Positions 43,897 through 52,002 of a stretch of 64,000 nucleotides of DNA are shown in pieces (position 1 is the stretch's first letter; each line of letters begins with the position of its first letter). Origin of the DNA: JANQPX01 sp965204405 (GTDB taxonomy: Bacteria; Pseudomonadota; Alphaproteobacteria; Geminicoccales; Geminicoccaceae). The translations under genes were made by a program, and so were the position numbers. Where the stretch lies: contig CBDBEN010000005.1 in NCBI GenBank assembly GCA_965204405.1, positions 1,612,001 through 1,676,000 on the forward strand, read 5' to 3'. Under the pieces are notes generated by a model. It searched no databases. It saw only the letters and a list, made by a program, of their open reading frames with translations, and had not been told where the DNA came from.

Positions 43897-44074
43897 AGCC
43901 GAGGGCGTGTTCGATTATTGTCCTTTGATAGCCGGTTAGGTCGGACGCTTTCATTTGTCATTTTTAATGAAGTTATCAATTCAATGGCGTTTAATTTCAG
44001 AAAAAAGCGCGTTATAATTGTTGATCTGATACCATCAGACCGATCAGCCCAGAAGATATTTGCAGAGGACGACG

Positions 44075-44857
44075 ATGCTAAGCACCAGCTCGACCAAGAT
44101 GGCCCTGGACAAGATCGGCATGCTGAATGCGGCGAAAGTGGTGCATCGCTTCTATCGAAAATGCCGAAGCGTACATCTCGGCAACAGGCTGATGCTGAAG
44201 CGCGTGAAAGAAGGGCAGCTTCTGGTCGATGAGGAGAAATTTCGGCGTGCCGTTGGATCCGCTGTCGATCAGCTCCTCGTCAAAATCGGCGATGACGAAC
44301 TTGGCGATTACCTGGAATTCGGGGTCTATAACGGCAGCACGCTGTCGATCGTTCACGATCTCCTGGCAAGGCGCGGACTGACCGACTCGCGGCTGTTCGG
44401 TTTCGACAGCTTCGAGGGACTGCCGCCGGAAGCCAATGTCGATGACAACAATATCTGGCTGCCGGGGCAGTATAAGTGCCCTGAAGATTTCGCCCGGGAT
44501 TTCCTGAACCTGCGCGGGGTGGATTGGCAACGCGTTGCGCTTATCAAGGGCTGGTTCTCGAACACCTGCAACCCGTCGACGATTGCACGGCATCAAATGA
44601 AGAAAGCCGGCATCGTCATGATCGATTCCGATCTCTATTCATCGGCCAAGGAAGCCCTTGCCTTCGTGGAACCGTTGATCGACAAGCATGCGCTGATGAT
44701 TTTCGATGAATATTATCCAGGCGGTCGTAAAGACCGGTTTCTCGGCGAAGAGAAAGCCTTTGCCGAATTTCTAGAGGCCCATGACGATATCGCTGCGACA
44801 CAACTGGACGAGCACTACTCCTTCGGCTCCCGGATGTTTCTCATCGAGCGTCGCTAG
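44075..44857 (+). CDS. TylF/MycF-family (macrocin O-methyltransferase-like) protein
   Basis: A 260-residue class I SAM-dependent methyltransferase. Landmarks are GDYLEFGVYNGSTLSIV (SAM loop), RLFGFDSFEGLP, VALIKGWFSNT, VMIDSDLYSSAKEAL (metal Asp) and LMIFDEYYPG. TylF-type enzymes methylate sugar hydroxyls in antibiotics or surface glycans. No biosynthetic cluster is visible around it. The ATG at 44075 follows GAGG. The TAG stop is on the TA target of the IS630 relic that follows. Confidence 0.88.
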   Translation: MLSTSSTKMALDKIGMLNAAKVVHRFYRKCRSVHLGNRLMLKRVKEGQLLVDEEKFRRAVGSAVDQLLVKIGDDELGDYLEFGVYNGSTLSIVHDLLARRGLTDSRLFGFDSFEGLPPEANVDDNNIWLPGQYKCPEDFARDFLNLRGVDWQRVALIKGWFSNTCNPSTIARHQMKKAGIVMIDSDLYSSAKEALAFVEPLIDKHALMIFDEYYPGGRKDRFLGEEKAFAEFLEAHDDIAATQLDEHYSFGSRMFLIERR

Positions 44858-45580
44858 TGGATTGTTTCAATCAAAAGCTTCCCACGATGGACGTCGCCGA
44901 TGATGCGGTTAGGATTGGCGGTCCAGAAGAGAAGTTTTTGGGTTTTGGTTGGTTTCTGAAATGAAGCGTTTGATGGTCGCTTGAAGATCGACGATAGAGT
45001 GAAAGACGCCGCGTTTGAGACGTCACCGGGTGACCTCGGCGAAGAAGCCTTTGACGGCGTCGACCAGGAACGTGAGGTCGGTACAACGTGGACGGTCCAG
45101 CGGGGATGACGGGCGAGCCATTGTCGCATCTTCGGATGTTTGTGCGTTGCGTCGTTATCGAGAACGACATGAATGACTTTGCCGGCCGGCACCTCCGCCT
45201 CGACAGTGTTGAGAAAGCGAGTGAACTCCTGATGCCGGTGCCGCTGCATGCAGCGGCCAATCACCGATCCATCGAGAACATTGAGGACGGCAATCAACGT
45301 GGTGGTGTGGTGCGCTTTTGATTGTGGGTGAATGTCCCGCATCGTCCCGGTTTCATCGACACAGGCCCGGTTGGGTGCGGTCGAGGGCCTGGATCTGCGG
45401 TTCCTCGTCGACCGAAAGCCCGATGGTATGCGTGGGTGGGGCGACATAGAGACCGACGACGTCTCTCAGTTTGCTGGCAAAGTTGACATCGTTGGAAGTT
45501 TATAGGTCCGAAACCGATGAGGCGCCAGGCTATATGCCTTCCAGATGCGGTGCACGCTCGTCACGCTGATGCCGATGGCC
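44857..45580 (-). pseudogene. IS630-family relic related to IS-B, inserted in the tylF-like stop codon
   Basis: The left end GTGGATTGTTTCAATC follows the TA (44855-44856) of the methyltransferase stop. Minus-strand fragments match the intact transposase at 48406-49485: ISVTSVHRIWKAYSLAPHR, VVGLYVAPPTHTIGLSVDE, VIGRCMQRHRHQEFTRFLN and VVLDNDATHKHP. Frame breaks occur at about 45500, 45360 and 45050, so it is inactive. The N-terminal part is missing and replaced at 45581 by an unrelated integrase fragment. Confidence 0.88.
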
Positions 45581-45685
45581 ATTATCCGCACCATCCAGCT
45601 GCTTCTCGGCTATGCGCAGATCACAACGACCTCGCGTTATCTTCATCTGAGCGAGCCAGCGCGCGTCTCCCCAGCAGCAGCTTGA
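45581..45685 (+). pseudogene. Tyrosine recombinase C-terminal fragment
   Basis: The 34 residues IRTIQLLLGYAQITTTSRYL and HLSEPARVSPAAA end in TGA at 45683-45685. They are the C-terminal end of a tyrosine recombinase (LLGH-type motif, final catalytic Tyr in SRYLHLS). Integrase-like genes often precede IS91-type transposase genes, so it probably belonged to the element that follows. The rest is lost. Confidence 0.8.
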
Positions 45686-45786
45686 TCGGATCGTGGCCTG
45701 CCCTTGAGCCGGCTTCATGGTTGATCTGAAGGCGGTCGTTCGCCGAAAGCTATCTGGACGCGTATGGCTCAGGCTCGAAGGGAGGC

Positions 45787-47088
45787 ATGCCACCGTCCCA
45801 TCATCGGGCGATCACCAACATCCTGGCTTGCCGGGGCGCGGCCTTGAGCAGCCAGCCCTGGCGATGCGGCGACTGCGGCAAAGACGTGCCCGTCTATCAA
45901 TCCTGTCGCAATCGCAGCTGTCCGACATGCCATGGTGCTCAGGCCGAAACCTGCCTGACGAAACGACGGGCCGAGTTGCTGCCGGTGCCTCACTTTCATG
46001 TCACCGTCACCGTGCCGGCGGAGCTTAGAGTCTTACTGTGCCGACGCGAGCGAGAAGGCTATGGCGCGCTGATCAAAGCGCTCGCCGGCGCCATCGTTGA
46101 CCTCTGCAAAGATCCAAAATGGGTCGTCGGCTCACCGGGCGTGCTCGCGGTCCTGCACACCTGGACGCTGAAACTCGACTATCATCCCCATTCCCATGTC
46201 CATTGCCTGGTGACCCGGGGCGGTCTCTCGATGGATGGCCGCATCTGGCATGCTGCCAGGTGCTACTCTCTCTTCCCCACGCGCGCGCTGGCTAAGCTGG
46301 TGCGCGGCCGTTTTCGTGCTGCTCTCGAAACGTGCTTTCCGGATCTCGCCCTGCCGCCCGAAATCTGGACCAAGCGATGGGGGGTACATATCACGCCCTG
46401 GCGAAACGGTCCGGATGCGGTGTTTCAATATCTCGCCCGCTATGTCTTCCGAATCGCGATCACCGATCGCCGGATCGTCACTTGTGATCGCGACAGCATC
46501 ACCTTCCGCTATAAAGACCGCGTCACCAGCAAGCACCGCCTATGCACCCTGCCGGGACACATCTTCATGCGCCGCTATCTGCAGCATGTTCTGCGCGAGG
46601 GTTTTCACAAGGTGCGCTACTTCGATCTTTGGCATCCGACCAAGCACGAACAGCGCCAACGCCTCGTCCATGCCCTCCTGCTGCAGCAACCTGCCGACGC
46701 CGTCGAGTCCGAGAGCGCAACCGAACAGACGGCCGACAGAGAACGCTCCGACGAACCGCGACCATGTCGGCATTGTCCGACAGGGACGGTTCGTCATCTT
46801 CCTCCGCCGCCTCTCACTCTGCTGGGTAGGAGCGCCATGATCCAGAATCCAGTCGCGATGTCACCGCCTGTCTTCCTGAATGCGACAGCATGGCCGCACC
46901 ACGCTGCCGCTAGCCCCATCGTAACGACAACGTTCCACTCGTGGCGTTCCGGCGCCGTGAAAGGAACCTACATATTGCCTGCGATGCCACCAAGATCCAG
47001 ATCGGTGCGGACGCCAACCTCAATCGATGTGTTCTGGTGGTCCTTCCGTTGTTCCTCGTCGCACCACCCCGACGGGAAATCTCCATAA
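45787..47088 (+). CDS. IS91-family transposase (HUH/Y2)
   Basis: A rolling-circle-type transposase of up to 433 residues. It has an N-terminal zinc-finger-like region (CGDCGKDVPVYQSCRNRSCP, then TCHG), the HUH motif in HSHVHCLVTRGG, and the paired tyrosines of YLARY. The normal family C-terminus ends about RPCRHCPTGTVRHLP; the last 80 or so residues read on into unrelated sequence, so the true stop may have been lost. GAAGGGAGG precedes the ATG. The catalytic core looks intact, but with a truncated integrase partner activity is uncertain. Confidence 0.82.
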   Translation: MPPSHHRAITNILACRGAALSSQPWRCGDCGKDVPVYQSCRNRSCPTCHGAQAETCLTKRRAELLPVPHFHVTVTVPAELRVLLCRREREGYGALIKALAGAIVDLCKDPKWVVGSPGVLAVLHTWTLKLDYHPHSHVHCLVTRGGLSMDGRIWHAARCYSLFPTRALAKLVRGRFRAALETCFPDLALPPEIWTKRWGVHITPWRNGPDAVFQYLARYVFRIAITDRRIVTCDRDSITFRYKDRVTSKHRLCTLPGHIFMRRYLQHVLREGFHKVRYFDLWHPTKHEQRQRLVHALLLQQPADAVESESATEQTADRERSDEPRPCRHCPTGTVRHLPPPPLTLLGRSAMIQNPVAMSPPVFLNATAWPHHAAASPIVTTTFHSWRSGAVKGTYILPAMPPRSRSVRTPTSIDVFWWSFRCSSSHHPDGKSP

Positions 47089-47239
47089 AGCACCTGCACC
47101 TGATCCCCTAAAACGCGACAACGAAGCAGAACACCACCTCCGTCCAATAGAGCTTGCACGCCGGCAAGCGACGCACGAAACTTTCCTTCGTTGATATCGG
47201 TTGTTGAAAGCTGATGTCGCGGCGGAAAGCCTGGCGCCC

Positions 47240-47945
47240 ACCGCTTCCCCTTGCTTTGCGGGGTACGTGATCGGTTTGAAGCGCTGATTTTCGGGCTGAT
47301 AGCCGGACACTGGCCGTTTTTAGCGGCTTGTCGCCCAGATGCCTGGCCATGATGATCGTCGCCTTGGCGGCCGATGCTGCGGACGGCGCGATTCATTCGG
47401 TCCTTTTGGTGAGCGAAGACAGGCTCGACCCGCGCTCGAACCTTGGACCTCTTCGAGTTGGCCCTGGCGGTGCGCTTCGGCATCGGCTTGCCTTTCGGCT
47501 TTCGTCGATGGATCTGACTGGTTTTGCCGACGTCGGCGAGAAAATCTTCATTCGCCTTTGATCGATAGGCCGTATCGGCCCAAACCGATGACGCCGTGTT
47601 GGTGCGATCGATCAGACCTTCTCGTAATCGAGCCCCGTCATCCGCAAATAGCCGGCATCCTTGATCGCCTGGTCCAAGCGCTCGAACAAAAGCGCCAAAG
47701 CACCTTTGCCGATCAAGGTTTCGCGAAAATCCCAAAGCGTGCTCGCATCCGGCACCGGATCGACGATCGTCAGCCCGCAAAATCGCACCCAGGACAGACC
47801 GGAAGAGTTCGAAATCGACAATCCAATAGCTTCTCCAGCGAATCGCCTGTGCAGAATGCTCATCAAGATGATCCCAGACACTCCAAAATCCAGGCTGCTT
47901 CGGCAAAATTCCCTCCCAACAAAATCCGTGGAGGAAAACTACCAA
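47240..47945 (-). pseudogene. IS5-family transposase relic
   Basis: Minus-strand fragments in several frames: GFWSVWDHLDEHSAQAIRW, VPDASTLWDFRETLIGKGAL, LIDRTNTASSVWADTAYRSK, RKPKGKPMPKRT and RVEPVFAHQKDRMNRAVRSI. The order is right for an IS5-type transposase, but frames change at about 47790, 47625 and 47355. A chimeric frame of 327 residues (46968-47951) spans it by chance and is not a gene. The 150 bp to its left hold nothing I recognise. Confidence 0.82.
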
Positions 47946-48281
47946 AATCAATCCCGATCGTCAGGTTCCCAGACGCGTCCAGATGCGAAGCTCATTCGCA
48001 TATCACCTTCGACGGCGATCAGCGGGATGACCAAGAGCGCTGCGCTGGAGTGCTTGACCGTGCGGCATTGGCGGGAATCATGACTCCGATTTCTTGGACT
48101 GCAAATGCCGGTGAGGCCGTGGTCTTGTCGAAGGGCAGCAGGTCTTCGTCAAACTCAAAGCCATCCTGCGCGAGGTTGCAGCGCGCTGTAGAACGCCATT
48201 CGCGTAGCCTTTGCACAATGTGACGCTGTGCTATCTCCAAAATCACGACTATGCCTCTATGTAAATGAAAAATGCACTATA
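47946..48281. other. Unassigned stretch left of the MITE
   Basis: No intact gene is recognised. A minus-strand frame at 48019-48246 (75 residues) starts with plausible protein-like sequence but turns into low-complexity Ser/Arg; it could be the remains of a gene destroyed by the surrounding elements. Confidence 0.4.
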
Positions 48282-48406
48282 GAGCGTTTTTCAACCTTAT
48301 GAAGTCACCCCCAACCCGCTCCCCCTCCCAACCACCCGTAGGATCCCGACCATATCGGGTGGTTGGGAGGGGGAGCGGGTTGGTTCCGTTTGATCGGAAA
48401 ATGCGC
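48282..48406 (+). repeat. MITE type A, copy 3 (125 bp), with inverted loop
   Basis: TA precedes (48280-48281) and follows (48407-48408). Ends are GAGCGTTTTTCAACC and GATCGGAAAATGCGC. The 28-bp stem is perfect (CCAACCCGCTCCCCC with GGGGGAGCGGGTTGG). The loop, TAGGATCCCGACCATAT, is the reverse complement of the loop in copy 1, although the ends are in the same orientation. Its right TA is shared with the IS630-type element at 48409. Confidence 0.88.
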
Positions 48407-49485
48407 TAGTGGATCAGTTCTAACGCTTGATGCCCACGATTGACGGCGGCGATGATACGATCTGGGTCGGCGGTCCAGACGAAGGGTTTGGGGTCGTCAT
48501 TGTGCTCCTCGAGGAAGCGTTTGATGGCAGCCTGGAGGTCGACGATCGAATGGAAGACGCCACGTTTCAGCCGGCGCTTGGTGAGCTTGGCGAAGAAGCT
48601 TTCGACCGCATTGAGCCAGGAGCAGGAGGTCGGCGTGAAATGGAAGGCGAAGCGCGGGTGACGCGTTAGCCAGGCCATGACCTTGGGATGCTTGTGGGTG
48701 GCATAGTTGTCGAGAATGACATGGACCACCTTGCCGGCCGGTACCTTCGCCTCGATGGCATTGAGAAAGCGGATAAACTCTTGATGGCGGTGTCGCTGCA
48801 TGCATTGCCCAATGACCTTGCCTTCGAGTACGTCGAGGGCGGCAAACAAGGTCGTGGTGCCGTTGCGCTTGTAGTCGTGGGTGAGCGTGCCGCAGCGTCC
48901 GGGCTTTATCGGCAGACCCGTCTGGGTGCGGTCGAGCGCTTGGATCTGCGATTTCTCGTCGACCGAAAGCACGATGGCATGGGCTGGCGGATCAACATAA
49001 AGCCCGACGATATCCTGCAGCTTGGCGACAAACTGCGGATCGCGCGACAGCTTGAAGGTTCTGATGCGGTGCGGCTGAAGCTTGTGCGCCCGCCAGATCC
49101 GCTGAACCGAGCTGATGCTGATCCCGACCTCCTTGGCCATGGCCGCTGCGGTCCAATGGGTGACTTCGCCCGGCGGCTCCTCCCTGGTTCGTTCCACCAC
49201 CCGATCGATGACCGACTGCGCCAAGGCCGGAATGCGCGACGGTCGCGTCTTATCGCGCAACAGTCCGTCGACCCCGGCCTGCATAAACCGCTCCTGCCAA
49301 CGCCAGACCGACGGTTTCGACTTGCCGGTCCGTCGCATGATCTCGACCGTGCCCAGGCCATCCGCAGTCATCAGGATGATAGACGCCCGCCAAACATGTT
49401 TCTGCGCGCTGTTCCGGTCCGCCACGATCGCTGCCAAACGCGCACGATCAGCCGAACTCACGTCAATTTGGATCCCTTTTCGCAT
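48406..49485 (-). CDS. IS630-family transposase of element 'IS-B'
   Basis: An intact single-frame transposase of 359 residues. The N-terminal helix-turn-helix region includes GTVEIMRRTGKSKPSVWRWQ, and the DDE core is Asp in VLSVDEKSQIQ, Asp in VILDNYATHKHP and Glu in LNAVESFFAKL. The last codons (LELIH) reach the very end of the element, and the TAG stop is formed by the flanking target TA plus the next base, which belongs to the neighbouring MITE. The start ATG at 49485 lies about 55 bp inside the right end. Confidence 0.92.
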   Translation of the reverse strand: MRKGIQIDVSSADRARLAAIVADRNSAQKHVWRASIILMTADGLGTVEIMRRTGKSKPSVWRWQERFMQAGVDGLLRDKTRPSRIPALAQSVIDRVVERTREEPPGEVTHWTAAAMAKEVGISISSVQRIWRAHKLQPHRIRTFKLSRDPQFVAKLQDIVGLYVDPPAHAIVLSVDEKSQIQALDRTQTGLPIKPGRCGTLTHDYKRNGTTTLFAALDVLEGKVIGQCMQRHRHQEFIRFLNAIEAKVPAGKVVHVILDNYATHKHPKVMAWLTRHPRFAFHFTPTSCSWLNAVESFFAKLTKRRLKRGVFHSIVDLQAAIKRFLEEHNDDPKPFVWTADPDRIIAAVNRGHQALELIH

Positions 49486-49542
49486 GTCGCCAAAATCGCA
49501 CAGCTGATCTCAAAAGGGAATCCTATGTTAGACCTGATCCAC
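48409..49542 (-). mobile_element. IS630-type element 'IS-B' (1,134 bp)
   Basis: Terminal repeats are GTGGATCAGTTCTAAC on the left and, complemented, GTGGATCAGGTCTAAC on the right. TA flanks it at 48407-48408 and 49543-49544, and both TAs are shared with neighbouring elements (a MITE on the left, IS-A copy 2 on the right). The frame is open, so it may be active. A decayed relative is at 44857-45580. Confidence 0.92.
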
Positions 49543-49544
49543 TA

Positions 49545-50597
49545 GAGCACTTCCGCGACAGATTGAATCATCCCTGTCTTTCAGGATGTTACGTTCAGGT
49601 GTGATGTGATTCTTTTCCAGCAAACAGAGTTGGGAGGGATCATGCCGCGAGCTTACTCGTTAGATTTACGCGAACGCCTGATCGATGCTGTCGAAGCGGG
49701 CAGCTCGGCCCGAGCCGCAGCCCGTCGGCTTCAGGTGAGTGCCTCGACGGCGGTCAAATGGGTGCAGCGCAAGCGCGAGACCGGTAGCGTCGAGGCGAAG
49801 CCGATGCATGGTCATCCGCCGGCCAAGCTTTTGCCGCACAAAGATCGTCTTCTGCGGCTGGTGGCCGACGAACCGGATCTGACGCTCAAGCAGATTGGCG
49901 AACGCTTGGCGGCAGACGGCATCCATGTCAGCAAGAGCTGCCTTCACACCTTTTTGTGGCGCAACCGCATCCGCTTAAAAAAAGACCGCGCACGCCGCGG
50001 AACAGAATCGTCCAGACGTCAGGAGACGGCGTGAGGCCTGGCGACGCGTTCAGCCGTGGATCGACCCGGATCAGCTGGTGTTTCTCGATGAAACCGGCTT
50101 CACCACGAAGATGACGAGGCTTTATGGTCGCTGTCCGATCGGCGAGCGGCTGGTCAGCCCGGTTCCTCATGGACACTGGAAAACGCTCACCTTCATCGCT
50201 GCGCTGCGGGTCGATCGGATTGATGCGCCTTGGGTAATCGATGGTCCTATGGATGGCGCGGCGTTCCTCACCTATCTTCGGCACTGCCTGGCGCCGACGC
50301 TGAAACACGGTGATATCGTGGTCATGGACAATTTGCCTGCCCACAAGGTGGCCGGCGTCCGCCACATTCTCGAGAGAGCCGGCGCCCAGCTCTGCTATCT
50401 GCCGCCCTACTCACCGGATCTCAATCCGATCGAAAACGCGTTCGCAAAACTCAAAACCCTGATCCGAAGCGCCGGAGAGCGCACCATCAAAGGCCTGCAG
50501 AAACAGATCGGCAAAGCGCTCGACGCCTTCTCCAAAACCGAGTGTGCAAACTACTTCAAGCATGCCGGCTATGCGTAAACCTGACCAGGAAAGGCTC
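49545..50597 (+). mobile_element. IS630-family element 'IS-A', copy 2 (1,053 bp)
   Basis: Same length and ends as copy 1 (left GAGCACTTCCGCGACAG; right, complemented, GAGCCTTTCCTGGTCAGG). TA is at 49543-49544 (shared with IS-B) and 50598-50599. Many silent differences separate it from copy 1, so the two are not a recent duplication. It is the right-hand member of the chain TA-MITE-TA-IS-B-TA-IS-A-TA. Confidence 0.92.
49642..50578 (+). CDS. IS630-family transposase (copy 2), made by frameshift at A7
   Basis: Organised as in copy 1: first frame 49642-50034 with the helix-turn-helix part, second frame ending at 50578 with the DDE residues (VFLDETGF, VVMDNLPAHK, PDLNPIENAFAKL). The seven-A run is kept at 49977-49983 although surrounding codons differ from copy 1, which argues that the slippage site is under selection. 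The joined product would be 311 residues. Confidence 0.88.
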
Positions 50598-50702
50598 TAG
50601 GTGTGAGTAAAGTTATTTTCAATCTACAAATATATCCCTGCTGATAGCCGTCAGTAATAATGAGCTAAATACAAATTTGCGTCAGAAGACTTAGATTTTG
50701 TT

Positions 50703-51188
50703 CTAGAATAGATCTATTTCACCTATTTTAGGCGTTTGTGCTTGATGCATTGCAATTACTTCATCATTCATCTTAGCTTTAGAGGCTAATGATATTTTCA
50801 TCTCGTCGAGTTTCAGCTTTTCAATAATTGAAATTGATAAATATTTGTTATCAGATATATTGTCTCGATCAATTGCCTCTACCAATGCGCCTAAAGCACA
50901 TCCAATGTCACGCAGACGTTGTTGAATTCTATCCTCACTTTGGAGCGCTTCACTTAAGCGCAGGAAGCTGACATTTTCTCCATGAGGGTTGGTAGGGTCT
51001 GATAACGAACAAAGTTCTTCGGTGAAAATACTGGAAATGTGCTTGAGCAGCTTAGATGATTGTTCGACTTCCTCTCTAAGAAAGAGGACTATCAGGCGTG
51101 TTTGAAGCAAGGTTTCCAGTGTTGTATTCTCCTCAGAAGCAGCTTCTTCGGATGCCAAAAGAGGGTCAATCTCATGATACATCGACAA
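50703..51188 (-). CDS. Candidate CheT/CheZ-like chemotaxis phosphatase
   Basis: A 161-residue, helix-rich, acidic protein with no motif of an annotated enzyme that I recognise at first sight. However, LQSEDRIQQRLRDIG carries Asp86 and Gln90 in the DxxxQ spacing used by CheZ-type CheY-P phosphatases, and in rhizobia the CheZ-like CheT gene also lies at the 3' end of the che operon. Here it follows cheY by 384 bp on the same strand. The C-terminus (GEIDLF) is hydrophobic/acidic and could bind a response regulator. The assignment is an inference; base composition is AT-rich like the adjacent che genes. Confidence 0.55.
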   Translation of the reverse strand: MSMYHEIDPLLASEEAASEENTTLETLLQTRLIVLFLREEVEQSSKLLKHISSIFTEELCSLSDPTNPHGENVSFLRLSEALQSEDRIQQRLRDIGCALGALVEAIDRDNISDNKYLSISIIEKLKLDEMKISLASKAKMNDEVIAMHQAQTPKIGEIDLF

Positions 51189-51572
51189 TCACTTCTTCTA
51201 GTTAAACAGGCTACTAATAAAAGTTACAGGTAGAGTGTTGTCTTCTTTCGCTTTGATGGTGGTGATTGTCCCTGAAGCATGGCTATACCTCATCCTGTTG
51301 GCCTTAGAGCCGAAATCTCGCTTGGTCACCGACCGCAGGTGGAATAGGTGAGCGGCCTAAATGCGTCTACCAAGTAGAGGCCATCTCTCCAGGCAGTGTA
51401 ACTACATTGTCTGAATGCAGATTTCGCTTTAGAGGGATAGTTTGATGAATACCAATCATGGCGGCGCGCAATAGGTATGTTTGAGTTTTATATGAGAATT
51501 ATTCATTTTTTCTCAATGTTCTATCGAGTGTGAGCAAGATGATTGTTTTTACGTGTCTGTTAAAAATCCTAT
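51189..51572. other. Gap between cheY and candidate cheT
   Basis: An AT-rich 384-bp stretch without a recognised gene or clear hairpin. It might hold a separate promoter for the candidate CheT gene. Confidence 0.45.
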
Positions 51573-51962
51573 TCAACTTAATGCCCCGAAAACTGCTTCG
51601 ACTCGTTTCTTTAGATCGCCAGTGCTGAACGGCTTGACGATATAATTATTTGCACCTGCTTCCTTGGCAGCCATTACTTGTTTTTTATCTTGTGTGCCTG
51701 TTGCCATAATGAAAGGAAGGCCTTTAATTACAGGATTCTTGCGGATGCTTCTGAGCAGGTCCAATCCGCTCATGCCATCCATATTCCAATCTGAGATAAC
51801 GAGATCAAAGCTCTCTTTTGTAACCGTCTCAAGAGCGTCTTCACCACTTTTTGTCGAGGTGACTTTGGTCACGCCGATCTCCTTTAGGCAATGGCGAAGC
51901 AACTCGCGCATGCTCTGCTGGTCATCGACGATCAAAACTTGCATGGCATTGGCGGCGGGCAT
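51573..51962 (-). CDS. cheY: Response regulator CheY (second copy)
   Basis: A 129-residue single-domain receiver. The acidic pair is in LIVDDQQSM, the phospho-Asp in ISDWNMDGMSG, the Thr/Ala-Thr-Gly switch in FIMATGTQD and the Lys in NNYIVKPFS. AAGGAGG lies 9 bp ahead of the ATG at 51962; the longer frame from 52064 is rejected. It would bind the flagellar motor when phosphorylated, or act as a phosphate sink beside the other CheY, as in alphaproteobacteria with two CheY proteins. Confidence 0.94.
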   Translation of the reverse strand: MPAANAMQVLIVDDQQSMRELLRHCLKEIGVTKVTSTKSGEDALETVTKESFDLVISDWNMDGMSGLDLLRSIRKNPVIKGLPFIMATGTQDKKQVMAAKEAGANNYIVKPFSTGDLKKRVEAVFGALS

Positions 51963-52002
51963 AGGACAGACCTCCTTAAAAGAACAACTTGAACAAAGAG
52001 TA

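Noticed and set aside
46968..47951. A 327-residue minus-strand open frame
   Set aside because: It joins pieces of an IS5-type transposase in changing frames with unrelated sequence; the family order is broken by frame shifts.
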